This document shows, one piece after another, positions 1-8,448 of a stretch of 20,553 nt of DNA. The first letter of the stretch is position 1. Every line of letters starts with the position of its first letter. Origin of the DNA: a virus. Both the position numbers and the translations under genes were made by a program. The notes below the pieces were generated by a model. The model did no database searches. It had not been told where the DNA came from and saw only the letters and a list, made by a program, of their open reading frames with translations. The DNA is taken from positions 1-20,553 of the IMG/VR virus record IMGVR_UViG_3300020438_000355; one strand, written 5' to 3'.

Positions 1-91
1 AGCTAGGAAATTCATCTTCATTAAAATAGAGCTTGTCGTCACAAAAAATGCCAACACACTCAGATTTATCATCTAAAGTTTGAAATAACAC
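1..91 (-). CDS. Start of an unidentified gene, cut by the left edge
   Basis: A frame starts with GTG at 91-89 and stays open to the window edge, giving 30 residues that begin (M)LFQTLDDKSECVGIFCDDK. The sequence AAAGGA sits six bases before the GTG, a good ribosome binding site. It begins 16 bases after the stop of the 498-aa gene, matching the tight spacing of the cluster. The fragment is too short to assign a function; by position it would be another baseplate or virion gene. An alternative ATG in another frame (around position 72) is also open to the edge but has no comparable binding site. Confidence 0.5.
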   Translation of the reverse strand, partial: MLFQTLDDKSECVGIFCDDKLYFNEDEFPS

Positions 92-107
92 TTGTATTCC
101 TTTGCTG

Positions 108-1604
108 CTATTCTAGTATATCTTTTACTTTGTGGTATGTTAATGGCTTTTCTAAGAATGGACCCAACAATTCTTCGTGGATAAATTTCAAAGCAAAATA
201 ATAGTCTTCATTCGGCGTCAAGCGATAGATATTTAAAAACTTACGGATATCTTTTGTTTTTTGTGATGTAGTTTTGTTAATTTGGCGCTCAACTGATCTT
301 AATTGATAATAGCACTTTAGAGCCCACTCTTCTCCATATTGCGTATCGGAGCTAAAAACACCCATGCTAACTGGGCTTCTTGTGTGAACATTCGCATCGA
401 CAATATCACATGCTATATTGTTTATAGGAACACTAACTTGAGGGCTCGCCTCCACAAATGTGTTATAAAATTGTAGAAGATAAGGTTTTAAAATTGCCAT
501 ATCACTTCTCCACGATTCTATAAACGAAGCGCCGAAAACTCGATTAAAGACTTCTAATCCGTCAGATGCTGAGCGTATGTCTGTCGGTCCTGTTCGGTAT
601 TTAAAGTAGCCGGGAAAAATAGTGTTTCCTATTTGGTAAATATTAATTTTTCTTTTTATCCCCACATACTGGGGGATTTGAGAGAAACCGTAATAGTCGG
701 TGGCAGGTACGTAACCAGCCAAAATAGGATCATCGCACCTCATCACGTTCTTGATATCCTCTGGAGGATTGGATATGGGGACCCCATACATGTATTCCTG
801 CATAGCGGCACTAGCCAAGTTAGCAACCAGTCGGAAAGGTATGTGCTGATCTATGGAAAAACCATATTGGGCCGCTATGTTCGCAACTATTTGAAATTCC
901 GGACCTCCCCATTTATTCATCTTTTGAATGTCATTGTCGTACCTATCCTTAGAGACCTCAATAGCCAGTCCAGACATCATGGGCGTAGACTTTGGAGATT
1001 CCAAGAATCCTGAAAAGGTAATTGGTCCCGCATATGATAGCACGTTTTCTACATAAGCTGAAAACTCTGCTAGAAATCCTTCAATGTTTTGAGTTCGACG
1101 CTGGCGAGTGGCTTGAGACATATAGATATCACTAAAAGTAGAGAAAACAGCCTGGGTCATCCAAGCGTCATAAGAGCGTTCAGGAGAAGTCCATGCCTTG
1201 TAGGCTTGTATTTGTGACCAGGGACTATCAGCAGGTATGATATTATTTGCTGCAAGATCTTTTATTTTTTCTACAAAATCTCTCCACGCATCTGCTACAA
1301 AATCGATAGCATAGTGTACCTTATTGTCAGCGCAATAACGTAACGTCTTGAGGGAAGATTCCCGAGGAACCATGGCATTTCCAAAACTGTTCAGCACCCC
1401 GTAATAGCTATCCCTCCCCCAAGTATCAACCATATTAGGTATCAACCCGAAGGGAAAGATATTTTCACGATACATTTTTCTTCCAGCAAAAGTGGTCAAG
1501 GAAGAAGCACCATTAATGACCATAGGGAAAAGAAAGTCTTGACTCTCGTCCTTAGTACCATTTTCGAAATAGGTATTACGATGAAAAGGTTTAACTATAG
1601 TCAT
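108..1604 (-). CDS. Unknown 498-aa protein, probable virion or baseplate component
   Basis: A 498-residue soluble protein with no signal peptide or membrane segment. It is rich in aromatic residues and looks mixed alpha/beta. I do not recognise a named domain. The middle (about 190-290) contains SGLAIEVSKDRYDNDIQKM followed by a segment with KWGGPEF, IDQHIPFRLVANLAS and MQEYMYGVPIS. This looks like a conserved structural core rather than low-complexity filler. The ATG overlaps the stop of the upstream 909-aa gene by four bases (ATGA), so the two are probably translated in a coupled way and made in similar amounts. It is the last complete gene in a run from tape measure through baseplate hub, so a baseplate or tail-tip role is the best contextual inference. 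The function is not established from sequence. Confidence 0.9.
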   Translation of the reverse strand: MTIVKPFHRNTYFENGTKDESQDFLFPMVINGASSLTTFAGRKMYRENIFPFGLIPNMVDTWGRDSYYGVLNSFGNAMVPRESSLKTLRYCADNKVHYAIDFVADAWRDFVEKIKDLAANNIIPADSPWSQIQAYKAWTSPERSYDAWMTQAVFSTFSDIYMSQATRQRRTQNIEGFLAEFSAYVENVLSYAGPITFSGFLESPKSTPMMSGLAIEVSKDRYDNDIQKMNKWGGPEFQIVANIAAQYGFSIDQHIPFRLVANLASAAMQEYMYGVPISNPPEDIKNVMRCDDPILAGYVPATDYYGFSQIPQYVGIKRKINIYQIGNTIFPGYFKYRTGPTDIRSASDGLEVFNRVFGASFIESWRSDMAILKPYLLQFYNTFVEASPQVSVPINNIACDIVDANVHTRSPVSMGVFSSDTQYGEEWALKCYYQLRSVERQINKTTSQKTKDIRKFLNIYRLTPNEDYYFALKFIHEELLGPFLEKPLTYHKVKDILE

Positions 1605-4330
1605 GCGCTATCCCCAGGCATTCGCTCATGAATAGCTTCGACCGTTGTATTAAAAGAACCTGGTCCAATCTCATGGCTAGATTTCACCACTCGATAATAG
1701 CCTCCTAATTTCAATTGCCGAGCAGCCTCGGTCCCTAAAGCCATATCGGCATTAATATATATTAGACTACCATTGAGAAGAAAATTATTACCCACCATAC
1801 CCAGACTACAATCTTGAGGCAGCACTAAGATCCCTGCCTTGTTGACAGGGGTGTTACTCTCGATGTTCATAGCTCTTATCTGGGGCATCTGTTTTTCACT
1901 GAAGGAAAACTTCTTTGCAAGACCGTTATCTGCCCCAACAAAGAAATGGTATATTCCTCTCGCTTCATCGTCATCCCTGTATCCATTTAACTCAGCGCCT
2001 TGTTCCGCAAAAATTAACATATAATTTGTTGTGCGCCTTGGAGCGGTTGGCATCTCTGGTTGCGTATAGGCATCTTGTATAGCCTTTATGCCCCTCTCAG
2101 TTAAAAAGTTTTTTCCCACAGAGCCCTGAGATTTTCCGGAAACGCTCGCTAACCAGCCCGTATCTAGGCGCAACGGAAGAGTAGTATAGCCAAAGTTTAT
2201 TTTCTCTCGTGGCTTTAAGTCTCCAAAATTCATCATAGGAGAAACAAGCTCATTAAGCAAGGAGTCCAAATACCTTCTAAATGACCATGAATCTCTCTCT
2301 ATTGAGACAACACTTTCAAAAAACCACTGCGAAAAAGTTGTTAGTGCGATTGGCAGATCCGCAATCGGAATAGGAGTAGACCCCTTAAAATGCTTGTATC
2401 CAAGTAGAGCCGGATGATAACTTCCCATGATTACTGCCGCTTCAGAGCCGGCACGGATCGGCGCATTGGCTAAAGCAACCGATATAAGATCCCCTAACCT
2501 CATGTAATACCCTGTATAACTGCGGTTGACATCTGTTGAGGAAGCTTCTTGGGCATTTTCTCGCTCATGAAGTGGGTCTAGAATATGTTTCTCTTCCAAG
2601 TAGGAGTTGAGATCTTTGCTGCCCCGCAAGGTATCAGCTTGAGCGAGCCCTATTAATTTTTCCTCAACTTGTGACAGGTGCCACTTACTAGCTGACCCTA
2701 TACGTGAACCTCTTTTAATCTTCACGGCACGCAAGTTATCAGCAGTCCCCCCAAATTCTCGGGACCCCCTAACAGCGCCTATCGTGGTCTGAACACAGAA
2801 AAGAATCTCGCTTTCTATAATGCGCTTCATGAACGAGGTGTATTTTTTCTCTCGCACGAGTCTCTTCGCCACCTCTAGGTACAAATTAGCTTCACCCAAG
2901 CTTTTGTTAAGTTTCTTTGTTTTCTTGTCTGCCGCTGTTTCAGATGGGGATGCCTTGGCTTTTGATTTAGCTTTCTTTTTGGGCTTCAACGATTCATAGT
3001 ACTCTATTTCTTCTTCAATTAGAGCTATCTCTGCCTCAATTCCCTCAATACTGCCCAAGAAAGCTCTTGAATATCCCACTGGCGGTGTAGCGCCGGATGA
3101 ATATTCCGTTCCCGCCACGGCGTCGGTTGCTGCTGCCAGAGTGTCCACGTAAGCATCAGCAACTCTGCCAGCGCCCTGGGCAGCACGAGACCAGGTAACA
3201 CCCTCAACGTCATACGTCATCTCTCTTGGGTTAATAGTTCTGTATCCCTTTGTGCGGTCGGTAGCGATGCGGTTCAGGATGTATCCGTCTGAATATAAAT
3301 CGTCATCAGTGTCCTCAAACCACGGGAGTAAGAGCGCCTGTTCCCTGATGGGAGGCTTTATTGTTTCGGCAGCCAATACATCTGTGTGGTTAGAGAGCAT
3401 TTGTGCATCGAAACTGCCCACATATTCTATGTTTAAAGTTACTGTACCATTCTCTCCAAAATTAATATCATATTTGCTCAGGTTTAATAATATAACCCGT
3501 TGAGTTGACTTGACGCCATTCATGAAGCTTTCTGACAGCATTTTAAGATCTGTATTTTCAGGAATTGCCCAGCCACATTTAACTTTTAATATCTTGAAAC
3601 TCTTAGAAGCTGAGTCTGTTCCAAATGATGGCGGCTCTTTGCCCTGCTTTAAAAATTTCTTACGCTCATCAACCCGTTTTTTTAGCCACGTTTGGCGGTC
3701 TGTTGGGTCATCTGGTTTGGGGTTCAAACTAGATGGCTTTGGATCTATTTCAGTCTTAATAAAATCCAAATAGGTATTGTTTAAAAGCTCTATCATAGAT
3801 CCAAAATACAAACTTAAGTTAGCTTTGATGATTCTATCACCCTGGTGTTTGTTCTCAAAATTCCAACTAAATGACTTTACCCCCACGTTAGTGCCCATTT
3901 TATCAGTAGCACTAGTAATATCAGACAACTTGCCCTGAGATCTAAGCGTGGCAAACTCAACCATTTTCTGAGATGATACATAATCACTAAACAGAATTGG
4001 CTGATTTTCAAAAAACGTGTTACCAAGACCATCTTTGTGTCCAATAAAAAATTCCAACTTTGGAACCAGAAGGGACAACTGGTCGGAGTTAGCTCGGATA
4101 AAGTCTATCGTATCGGCTGAGTTAACTATTTTATTGGGAATATCATTGGCTGGTCCTAAATAATGATAAATGTCTCTAGGTGGAAAATTAAGTTTGCCGC
4201 CGCAAGGAAAAAGCTGACTCGTATTAGGCTGAAGAATATACTGGTTTAACAAAAGGAGCTTTTGAATATTCTCCCTTTTAAGCTGCTGCGCTTCTGTTTC
4301 TGTAATAGTATCTGGTTTTGCCGAGGACAT
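1601..4330 (-). CDS. Large baseplate/tail hub protein (probable)
   Basis: A 909-residue protein encoded one base after the LysM-type gene (TAA-G-ATG) and overlapping the next gene by four bases. The C-terminus (about 865-909) has a pattern typical of phage tail hub proteins, with GSLIYINADMALGTEA, then LKLGGYYRVVKSSHEIGPG, then a final strand VEAIHERM. Such a 'gyyRV...H.i..g.f.T.l.a.' ending is common in gp27/gpD-like central hubs. The N-terminal half has segments VKSFSWNFENKHQGDR plus IKANLSLYFGSM (about 150-175) and VTLNIEYVGSFDAQML (about 300), which look like beta-barrel or tube-like domains. Between about 425 and 500 lies a charged helical stretch with a lysine/alanine-rich linker (PKKKAKSKAKASPSE). 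I infer it is the central baseplate hub that connects tube and spike. It could also combine hub and wedge roles. No lysozyme motif was seen. Confidence 0.72.
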   Translation of the reverse strand: MSSAKPDTITETEAQQLKRENIQKLLLLNQYILQPNTSQLFPCGGKLNFPPRDIYHYLGPANDIPNKIVNSADTIDFIRANSDQLSLLVPKLEFFIGHKDGLGNTFFENQPILFSDYVSSQKMVEFATLRSQGKLSDITSATDKMGTNVGVKSFSWNFENKHQGDRIIKANLSLYFGSMIELLNNTYLDFIKTEIDPKPSSLNPKPDDPTDRQTWLKKRVDERKKFLKQGKEPPSFGTDSASKSFKILKVKCGWAIPENTDLKMLSESFMNGVKSTQRVILLNLSKYDINFGENGTVTLNIEYVGSFDAQMLSNHTDVLAAETIKPPIREQALLLPWFEDTDDDLYSDGYILNRIATDRTKGYRTINPREMTYDVEGVTWSRAAQGAGRVADAYVDTLAAATDAVAGTEYSSGATPPVGYSRAFLGSIEGIEAEIALIEEEIEYYESLKPKKKAKSKAKASPSETAADKKTKKLNKSLGEANLYLEVAKRLVREKKYTSFMKRIIESEILFCVQTTIGAVRGSREFGGTADNLRAVKIKRGSRIGSASKWHLSQVEEKLIGLAQADTLRGSKDLNSYLEEKHILDPLHERENAQEASSTDVNRSYTGYYMRLGDLISVALANAPIRAGSEAAVIMGSYHPALLGYKHFKGSTPIPIADLPIALTTFSQWFFESVVSIERDSWSFRRYLDSLLNELVSPMMNFGDLKPREKINFGYTTLPLRLDTGWLASVSGKSQGSVGKNFLTERGIKAIQDAYTQPEMPTAPRRTTNYMLIFAEQGAELNGYRDDDEARGIYHFFVGADNGLAKKFSFSEKQMPQIRAMNIESNTPVNKAGILVLPQDCSLGMVGNNFLLNGSLIYINADMALGTEAARQLKLGGYYRVVKSSHEIGPGSFNTTVEAIHERMPGDSA

Positions 4331-4331
4331 C

Positions 4332-4670
4332 TTACACCATCGTTAACACTTCTGACAAAGGCTTCGGAACATAGATAACTTCACCTACCTTAAAGTGAGA
4401 CTCCGTTGGCTTCTTATTATACCAAGCAATTACCCACCACATCTTTGGGTCCTGATAAAACTCATAAGCTAAATTGTACAGTTTGTCTGTCGAGGTCCAA
4501 ACGTGAGGAATTGACTCTATAGAATTAATTTGCTCATTCGAGGGATAGCTGAATCTAGCACTCCCATACTGAAAGACTTGATGGATGTCTCTATTTTTGA
4601 AGAAAACTTTTTTATATTCTTTGTTATCATTTAAGAATATTGTTCTTCCATCGTAACGTGAGGTTGCCAT
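4332..4670 (-). CDS. LysM-type baseplate protein (gp53-like)
   Basis: A 112-residue protein. Its C-terminal half is a recognisable LysM-like module of the kind found in phage baseplates: TSTDKLYNLAYEFYQDPKMW, then WVIAWYNKKPTESHFKVGE, then VIYVPKPLSEVL. The helix-helix-'vG..i.vP' layout matches. In T4 the wedge protein gp53 carries such a domain, and small LysM proteins next to the tape measure are common in contractile tails, where they clamp the baseplate around the tube. The ATG follows AGGAGACAAAAACA, a strong ribosome binding site. It sits 15 bases after the stop of the 285-aa gene and one base before the 909-aa hub gene. The protein is shorter than T4 gp53 (about 196 aa), with only a short N-terminal segment before the LysM part. 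A cell-wall hydrolase role is unlikely because no catalytic domain is attached. Confidence 0.75.
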   Translation of the reverse strand: MATSRYDGRTIFLNDNKEYKKVFFKNRDIHQVFQYGSARFSYPSNEQINSIESIPHVWTSTDKLYNLAYEFYQDPKMWWVIAWYNKKPTESHFKVGEVIYVPKPLSEVLTMV

Positions 4671-4685
4671 TGTTTTTGTCTCCTA

Positions 4686-5543
4686 TTAAATGTCCGAAGC
4701 ACTGCCCGCTGTAGGCAAACCAGCACTTCCGCCACCCCCACCACCAGAGGATGCCTGGGTTACCGCTGCTTGACCAGCAGCAGCAGGACCGTTTGGATCT
4801 ACAGGTTTTACAACTGACTTTGGCGGGGACGGAGGTTTAACATTTGTTTTCCAAACATTGTTTTGTTTATCGCCATAGGGAAACCCTTGGGAACCGCCTC
4901 GGAGGTAAAAACTATCCTTGTCGTCATCTGTACCTCGGCGGAAACCAAGGGCGTGCTCATGCAGCACAGTCAGTTCGAAGTTTAAACGAACTGCTTTCGG
5001 TAAATATTCTACACCGCCCGTGCGCAGGGGCCCACCCTGAGCATAAGTAAACATACCCTCTTCCAAGAGGGGGTCCATAGTAAAACCATTAACGTAACCA
5101 AGAAGTGGCCCACCTGTCGCACCATTCTGAATCAGGTTTCCGAACTTTACCTTAAGAAGGGGACCCATGTTGATGGTAGAGGCTCCCTGTCGTTGCTCGT
5201 AAAGGGGATATAAAAACGTAAATAGCTTATTTATCTTCGAAAGATTTTCTGCTGCCTGATCAACCCCTGAAGAGGGTACTACCCAAGCCACCGAAAGGGC
5301 TCGTCTTGTTTCCGAGAATGTAGCGATAGGATCCATGCGACCGAAGACGTTCTCGGCATTCCAATTAGAATTATACGCATCGCTGAATCCATCCAGAAAA
5401 GCAGAAAACTCTACAAAGTTTTTCTTTTTATCTGTACTAGTGGGAACATGCTCGATATAGAGAGTAAGCCCCTGATTATATAAATCTTGCTCCCCTGGTA
5501 AGCCGGTTTTCATGGGGTATTTAGGATGACTATTGTTTGGCAC
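4686..5543 (-). CDS. Probable tail-tube end / baseplate core protein
   Basis: A 285-residue protein, starting with GTG at 5543 (GGGAG nine bases upstream); the first in-frame ATG is ten codons later. Residues 25-200 look like a folded beta-rich domain, with LYIEHVPTSTDKKKNFVEF, RMDPIATFSETRRALSVAWV, LLKVKFGNLI, LLGYVNGFTMDPLLEEGMF and LPKAVRLNFELTVLHEHALG. Statements about force or geometry cannot be read from this. The strand pattern and position right after the tape measure suggest a tube-terminating or tube-initiating baseplate protein, in the role of T4 gp48/gp54. The last about 65 residues are low-complexity (proline, alanine, then a run of six glycines), a flexible tail. I do not recognise it firmly, so the role is inferred from neighbours. 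Confidence 0.65.
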   Translation of the reverse strand: MPNNSHPKYPMKTGLPGEQDLYNQGLTLYIEHVPTSTDKKKNFVEFSAFLDGFSDAYNSNWNAENVFGRMDPIATFSETRRALSVAWVVPSSGVDQAAENLSKINKLFTFLYPLYEQRQGASTINMGPLLKVKFGNLIQNGATGGPLLGYVNGFTMDPLLEEGMFTYAQGGPLRTGGVEYLPKAVRLNFELTVLHEHALGFRRGTDDDKDSFYLRGGSQGFPYGDKQNNVWKTNVKPPSPPKSVVKPVDPNGPAAAGQAAVTQASSGGGGGGSAGLPTAGSASDI

Positions 5544-5556
5544 CTTTTGTTTCTCC

Positions 5557-7836
5557 CTATGTTATGTTCAGCGGGTTAGTGTATTCTTCATATACGTCCA
5601 TTACAGCTTCACCAAACACTCTATCATTTACTATTAACTGAATTGGTTGGCGTCTTGTTTGGGCTGAGGATCTTGACTGTCCAGCACTCGCAGTGGCGTT
5701 GGCTGCCTCACGCATAGCCAAGCTGTCCGCTGCCTGAGAGGCGTTGAAGGTGGCCTGAACCTGTCCCATCACTGCTTTCATATTTTCTAGGTCCCCCGTA
5801 CTTACTGTTGTTGAAACAGAAACAATACGCTCTAAACTTGCCATCGATCCAGTATCCGCATCAAATTTACCAAAAGCTTCCGCCAAGGATCCTAACTCTA
5901 CAACGAAAGACCGGAGACCATTTATAACCTCCGAGCTTCCTAAGCGAGCCATGGCGTTAGCTATGATATCCAAAGAGCCCGCTATTCCGCTGCCCCTGTT
6001 TCCTAATGCTGAGGATATTACATGAAGGGCTCCCCCTAAAGCCACTAAAGCTGCCGATAGACTCAACAAAGCCACAATACCAGCAGCAAAAACAATTGCC
6101 CCAATACCGGTATACATGACTGCCCCCAGTGCTAGTATAGCTAGACTCAAAATACCAATGGCACCGGCGGCGGTTGCCAACTCATCTAAACCAACATCTG
6201 TAAACGCCCTCAAAGATAATCCTAAAAGCCCAAGCGACGCTGCCAAGCCGACGAGTGCCAAGGCACCTTTAGCAATTTGTGCTGGGGAAATAGTCGTCAT
6301 GAAAGCAAAAAATCGCTGGAGGGCAGCGCCCAAGTTTGTTAGGAAAGCCGGCATTGTTGGAGCAACAAAGCCCAGCATAGTAAACAAGGACCCCAACATT
6401 GGACCAACAATAGGTAGTGTGGTGGCTAGAGTGGCCACTATAGTCAGAATCCCTTTCATGGCTGCGACGAACAAAAGTACTTGAGCAATGCCACTGTCAG
6501 CAAGGAACTGGACAAACCCCATTATTATTTCAACCACTGGTGCTATTTTTAAGAAAAGGTCCTGCATAGCGACTTTGAATTTATCCATAGCTGTTGTCAT
6601 GGCTTCTGCTCGCTCTTTCAGTTCTTTCTGTTCTTTGTTATATTTCCGCAATTCTACGGGGTCGCCAAACAAACGGCTAGCCAAATCTACATCAACACCC
6701 AAGACCTCGGCAATGGCTTGCTTCTGTCTTCGATCCATATCTTTAAAGTTTTTGCCTCGTAAATCAAATTCTTGTCGTAGAATCTTAATTCTATCTTCAT
6801 GACTGGCTGTCATTAGTTCAACTGAATTTAACTGAAGCCCAATTTGGGCATTTAGTTTTCCGGCAAGGTCAGCAGCACCCTGAAAAGTATCAAAGGCTTC
6901 CGCAATGTTAAAAGCCTCCTGAAGGTCCATCCCCAATGCTCTGGCCTCTTTGGAGAGTTCTTTGAATACTTTTACGCCCTCAGCACCATAGCGAGCAAGT
7001 TGTGGTTGCAGCGTGCTGAAGTCCTTAACCATCTGGCTAGTGGGGAGACCTATCTGTTGACCGAGTTGGTCAAAATCTATAGCAACCCTTTCAGCAGCGG
7101 TCACTGTCATATTCATCCCACGGGTCAGACCATCAAAAAGTACGCCGGTTTCCTCAGCACTAACTCCCATCTTAGACAATGACGCTGCCGTATCTCGTAA
7201 AGATTTACGAGTATTGTCACTAACCGTGGCGAACAAGGTCATATTAGTTGTAAGTCCGCCAATAATTTCAGACCCCTCTGCCAGAGTAAGTCCTAAAGTA
7301 TTGTTCGCTGCCGTAACATCTATTATATCAGCAGCAAAAGCCTGAGTGTATCCAGTAGATTTTGCGAGAGCAACGTTGGCAGCATCAAGCTGATGTGCCA
7401 TCTTGATAAGCTCTATTGTTAGACCTTTTGCTGTAGCAAGCTGATCGAGTTGAATCCCAAGTAACTCGGATGAAATATCTCGAATTGTTCCACGAAGTTC
7501 TGCTTCTTCAGCAATTTGCTCTCGTAAATCTAGCTGAACTCGGTAACGTTCCTGCGTGATATCCAGTTGTTGCTGGCTTAAACCGACCTCTTCATTGAGT
7601 GCAGCAACATTGCCTTCTAGTGCTTGTTTCTGTTCTTCCAGAAGTTGCTTATTTTGCCCGGTGGCGGTACCTATCTCTTGTTCAAGTTTTGCTATTTCTC
7701 GCTGGCTCGTGAGAATCTTAGCCTTCTTCTTATCGTTTTCGTCAGTTAAGTCTAGGAGATCCCGCTCCAACTCAATGCGGCGTTCTAATATTTTTAATTC
7801 TTCTTCAGCAGCAGTTAAGTTGCGTTCATCAACCAT
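5557..7836 (-). CDS. Tail tape measure protein
   Basis: A 759-residue protein that sets tail length and is packed inside the tube. Residues 1-120 are a long charged coiled coil. Then comes an alpha-helical region with features of tape measure proteins (LDAANVALAKSTGYTQAF near 155, TNMTLFATVSDNTRKSLRD near 200, and LSKMGVSAEETGVLFDGLT near 220). The segments at about 445-480, 520-541 and 552-605 are long, very hydrophobic, Gly/Ala/Leu-rich stretches of the kind that insert into the host membrane during DNA entry. At the usual about 1.5 angstrom per residue, 759 residues would fit a tail of very roughly 110 nm (inference only). The start ATG follows TGAGGTAACATCCG. It lies 11 bases after the stop of the 111-aa gene, downstream of the gp26-like/frameshift pair, the classical order tube, chaperone, tape measure. 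Confidence 0.9.
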   Translation of the reverse strand: MVDERNLTAAEEELKILERRIELERDLLDLTDENDKKKAKILTSQREIAKLEQEIGTATGQNKQLLEEQKQALEGNVAALNEEVGLSQQQLDITQERYRVQLDLREQIAEEAELRGTIRDISSELLGIQLDQLATAKGLTIELIKMAHQLDAANVALAKSTGYTQAFAADIIDVTAANNTLGLTLAEGSEIIGGLTTNMTLFATVSDNTRKSLRDTAASLSKMGVSAEETGVLFDGLTRGMNMTVTAAERVAIDFDQLGQQIGLPTSQMVKDFSTLQPQLARYGAEGVKVFKELSKEARALGMDLQEAFNIAEAFDTFQGAADLAGKLNAQIGLQLNSVELMTASHEDRIKILRQEFDLRGKNFKDMDRRQKQAIAEVLGVDVDLASRLFGDPVELRKYNKEQKELKERAEAMTTAMDKFKVAMQDLFLKIAPVVEIIMGFVQFLADSGIAQVLLFVAAMKGILTIVATLATTLPIVGPMLGSLFTMLGFVAPTMPAFLTNLGAALQRFFAFMTTISPAQIAKGALALVGLAASLGLLGLSLRAFTDVGLDELATAAGAIGILSLAILALGAVMYTGIGAIVFAAGIVALLSLSAALVALGGALHVISSALGNRGSGIAGSLDIIANAMARLGSSEVINGLRSFVVELGSLAEAFGKFDADTGSMASLERIVSVSTTVSTGDLENMKAVMGQVQATFNASQAADSLAMREAANATASAGQSRSSAQTRRQPIQLIVNDRVFGEAVMDVYEEYTNPLNIT

Positions 7837-7847
7837 CGGATGTTACC

Positions 7848-8183
7848 TCAGTTCCGAATAGGCCAAGCTATTCCAGCTTCCCTTTCGAATCTCTTAATAG
7901 CCACATCAAGCTTGGCTTTCTGGGAGTATGTCATCGGATTATCAAGACCGTACTTTTTAATATAATTCATATATCTTTTTTCATTAACAAGGGCATCAGT
8001 GAATCTTTCCACTTCTATTTTGTTCCCTCGAACACGAACAGGGATCCGCCTTCCCTTGTACATCTTTGAAAGCAAGTATTGTATCCACGCCGCAAAGACG
8101 TGGAGAATGTTTTCGTTGAGTTCACCCTTACGAGCAGCACCCAAATCGAATACTATTTCTTCTAATTGTTCTTCGTTAAGCAT
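7848..8183 (-). CDS. Small protein between chaperone and tape measure
   Basis: A 111-residue, helix-rich basic protein that I cannot assign. Visible segments are LEEIVFDLGAARKGELNEN, VFAAWIQYLLSKMY, RIPVRVRGNKIEVERFTDA and EKRYMNYIKKYGL, ending in FEREAGIAWPIRN. It has no membrane segment and no cysteines. The ATG follows AAGGA at six bases, just after a small hairpin (8195-8213). It is encoded immediately upstream of the tape measure gene. Proteins in this slot often help the tape measure fold or join the tail to the baseplate, so a tail-assembly accessory role is reasonable but is only inferred from position. Confidence 0.85.
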   Translation of the reverse strand: MLNEEQLEEIVFDLGAARKGELNENILHVFAAWIQYLLSKMYKGRRIPVRVRGNKIEVERFTDALVNEKRYMNYIKKYGLDNPMTYSQKAKLDVAIKRFEREAGIAWPIRN

Positions 8184-8194
8184 ATTAATTCCTT

Positions 8195-8213
8195 AGCAAC
8201 AAACACAGTTGCT
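8195..8213 (-). other. Small inverted repeat before the 111-aa gene
   Basis: The arms AGCAAC (8195-8200) and GTTGCT (8208-8213) are a perfect six-base inverted repeat around a seven-base loop. On the transcript the hairpin ends directly before the AAGGA ribosome binding site of the gene starting at 8183. There is no T run after it, so it is not a normal terminator. It could modulate ribosome access or separate the two messages. It could also be chance, given the short stem. Confidence 0.35.
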
Positions 8214-8247
8214 TAGTAAATAGTCATTAAATTAGATTTATGATCAA

Positions 8248-8448
8248 CTACCGTCGCCGAGATTTAGCTTTAGACATAGCTTTCTCATGTTGGTCGGCTT
8301 CATCCTTTTTCTGCTTTGCTAAACGACGCAAAAACCAACGTCTTAACACCACTGGGAGATTGTACGCTTCAAAGAAGCTCCAACCACCATAATACTTTAA
8401 TTGAAAAAACTCTTCGTATACACTTTCAGAGTATGCCTCATTTAGGCC
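8248..8448 (-). CDS. Frameshift-accessed extension of the gp26-like gene (putative tail assembly chaperone)
   Basis: A frame in +1 register to the upstream gene encodes 66 residues from GGC at 8448 to TAG at 8248. It includes VYEEFFQLKYYGGWSFFEAY and NLPVVLRRWFLRRLAKQKK, then a charged lysine/arginine tail. It looks like real coding sequence and fills an otherwise empty gap. It has no usable start: the frame is closed upstream by TGA at 8466-8464 and contains no ATG, GTG or TTG before two GTG codons in the middle of the conserved-looking core, which have no ribosome binding site. It joins the upstream gene at TTT TTT T (8455-8449), where a +1 slip re-pairs perfectly with TTT. The fused product would be 286 + 66 = 352 residues. 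Position between tail tube and tape measure matches the lambda G/GT chaperone. A homopolymer sequencing error would produce the same picture. It may also be annotated elsewhere as a gp51-like small gene. Confidence 0.72.
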   Translation of the reverse strand, partial: GLNEAYSESVYEEFFQLKYYGGWSFFEAYNLPVVLRRWFLRRLAKQKKDEADQHEKAMSKAKSRRR

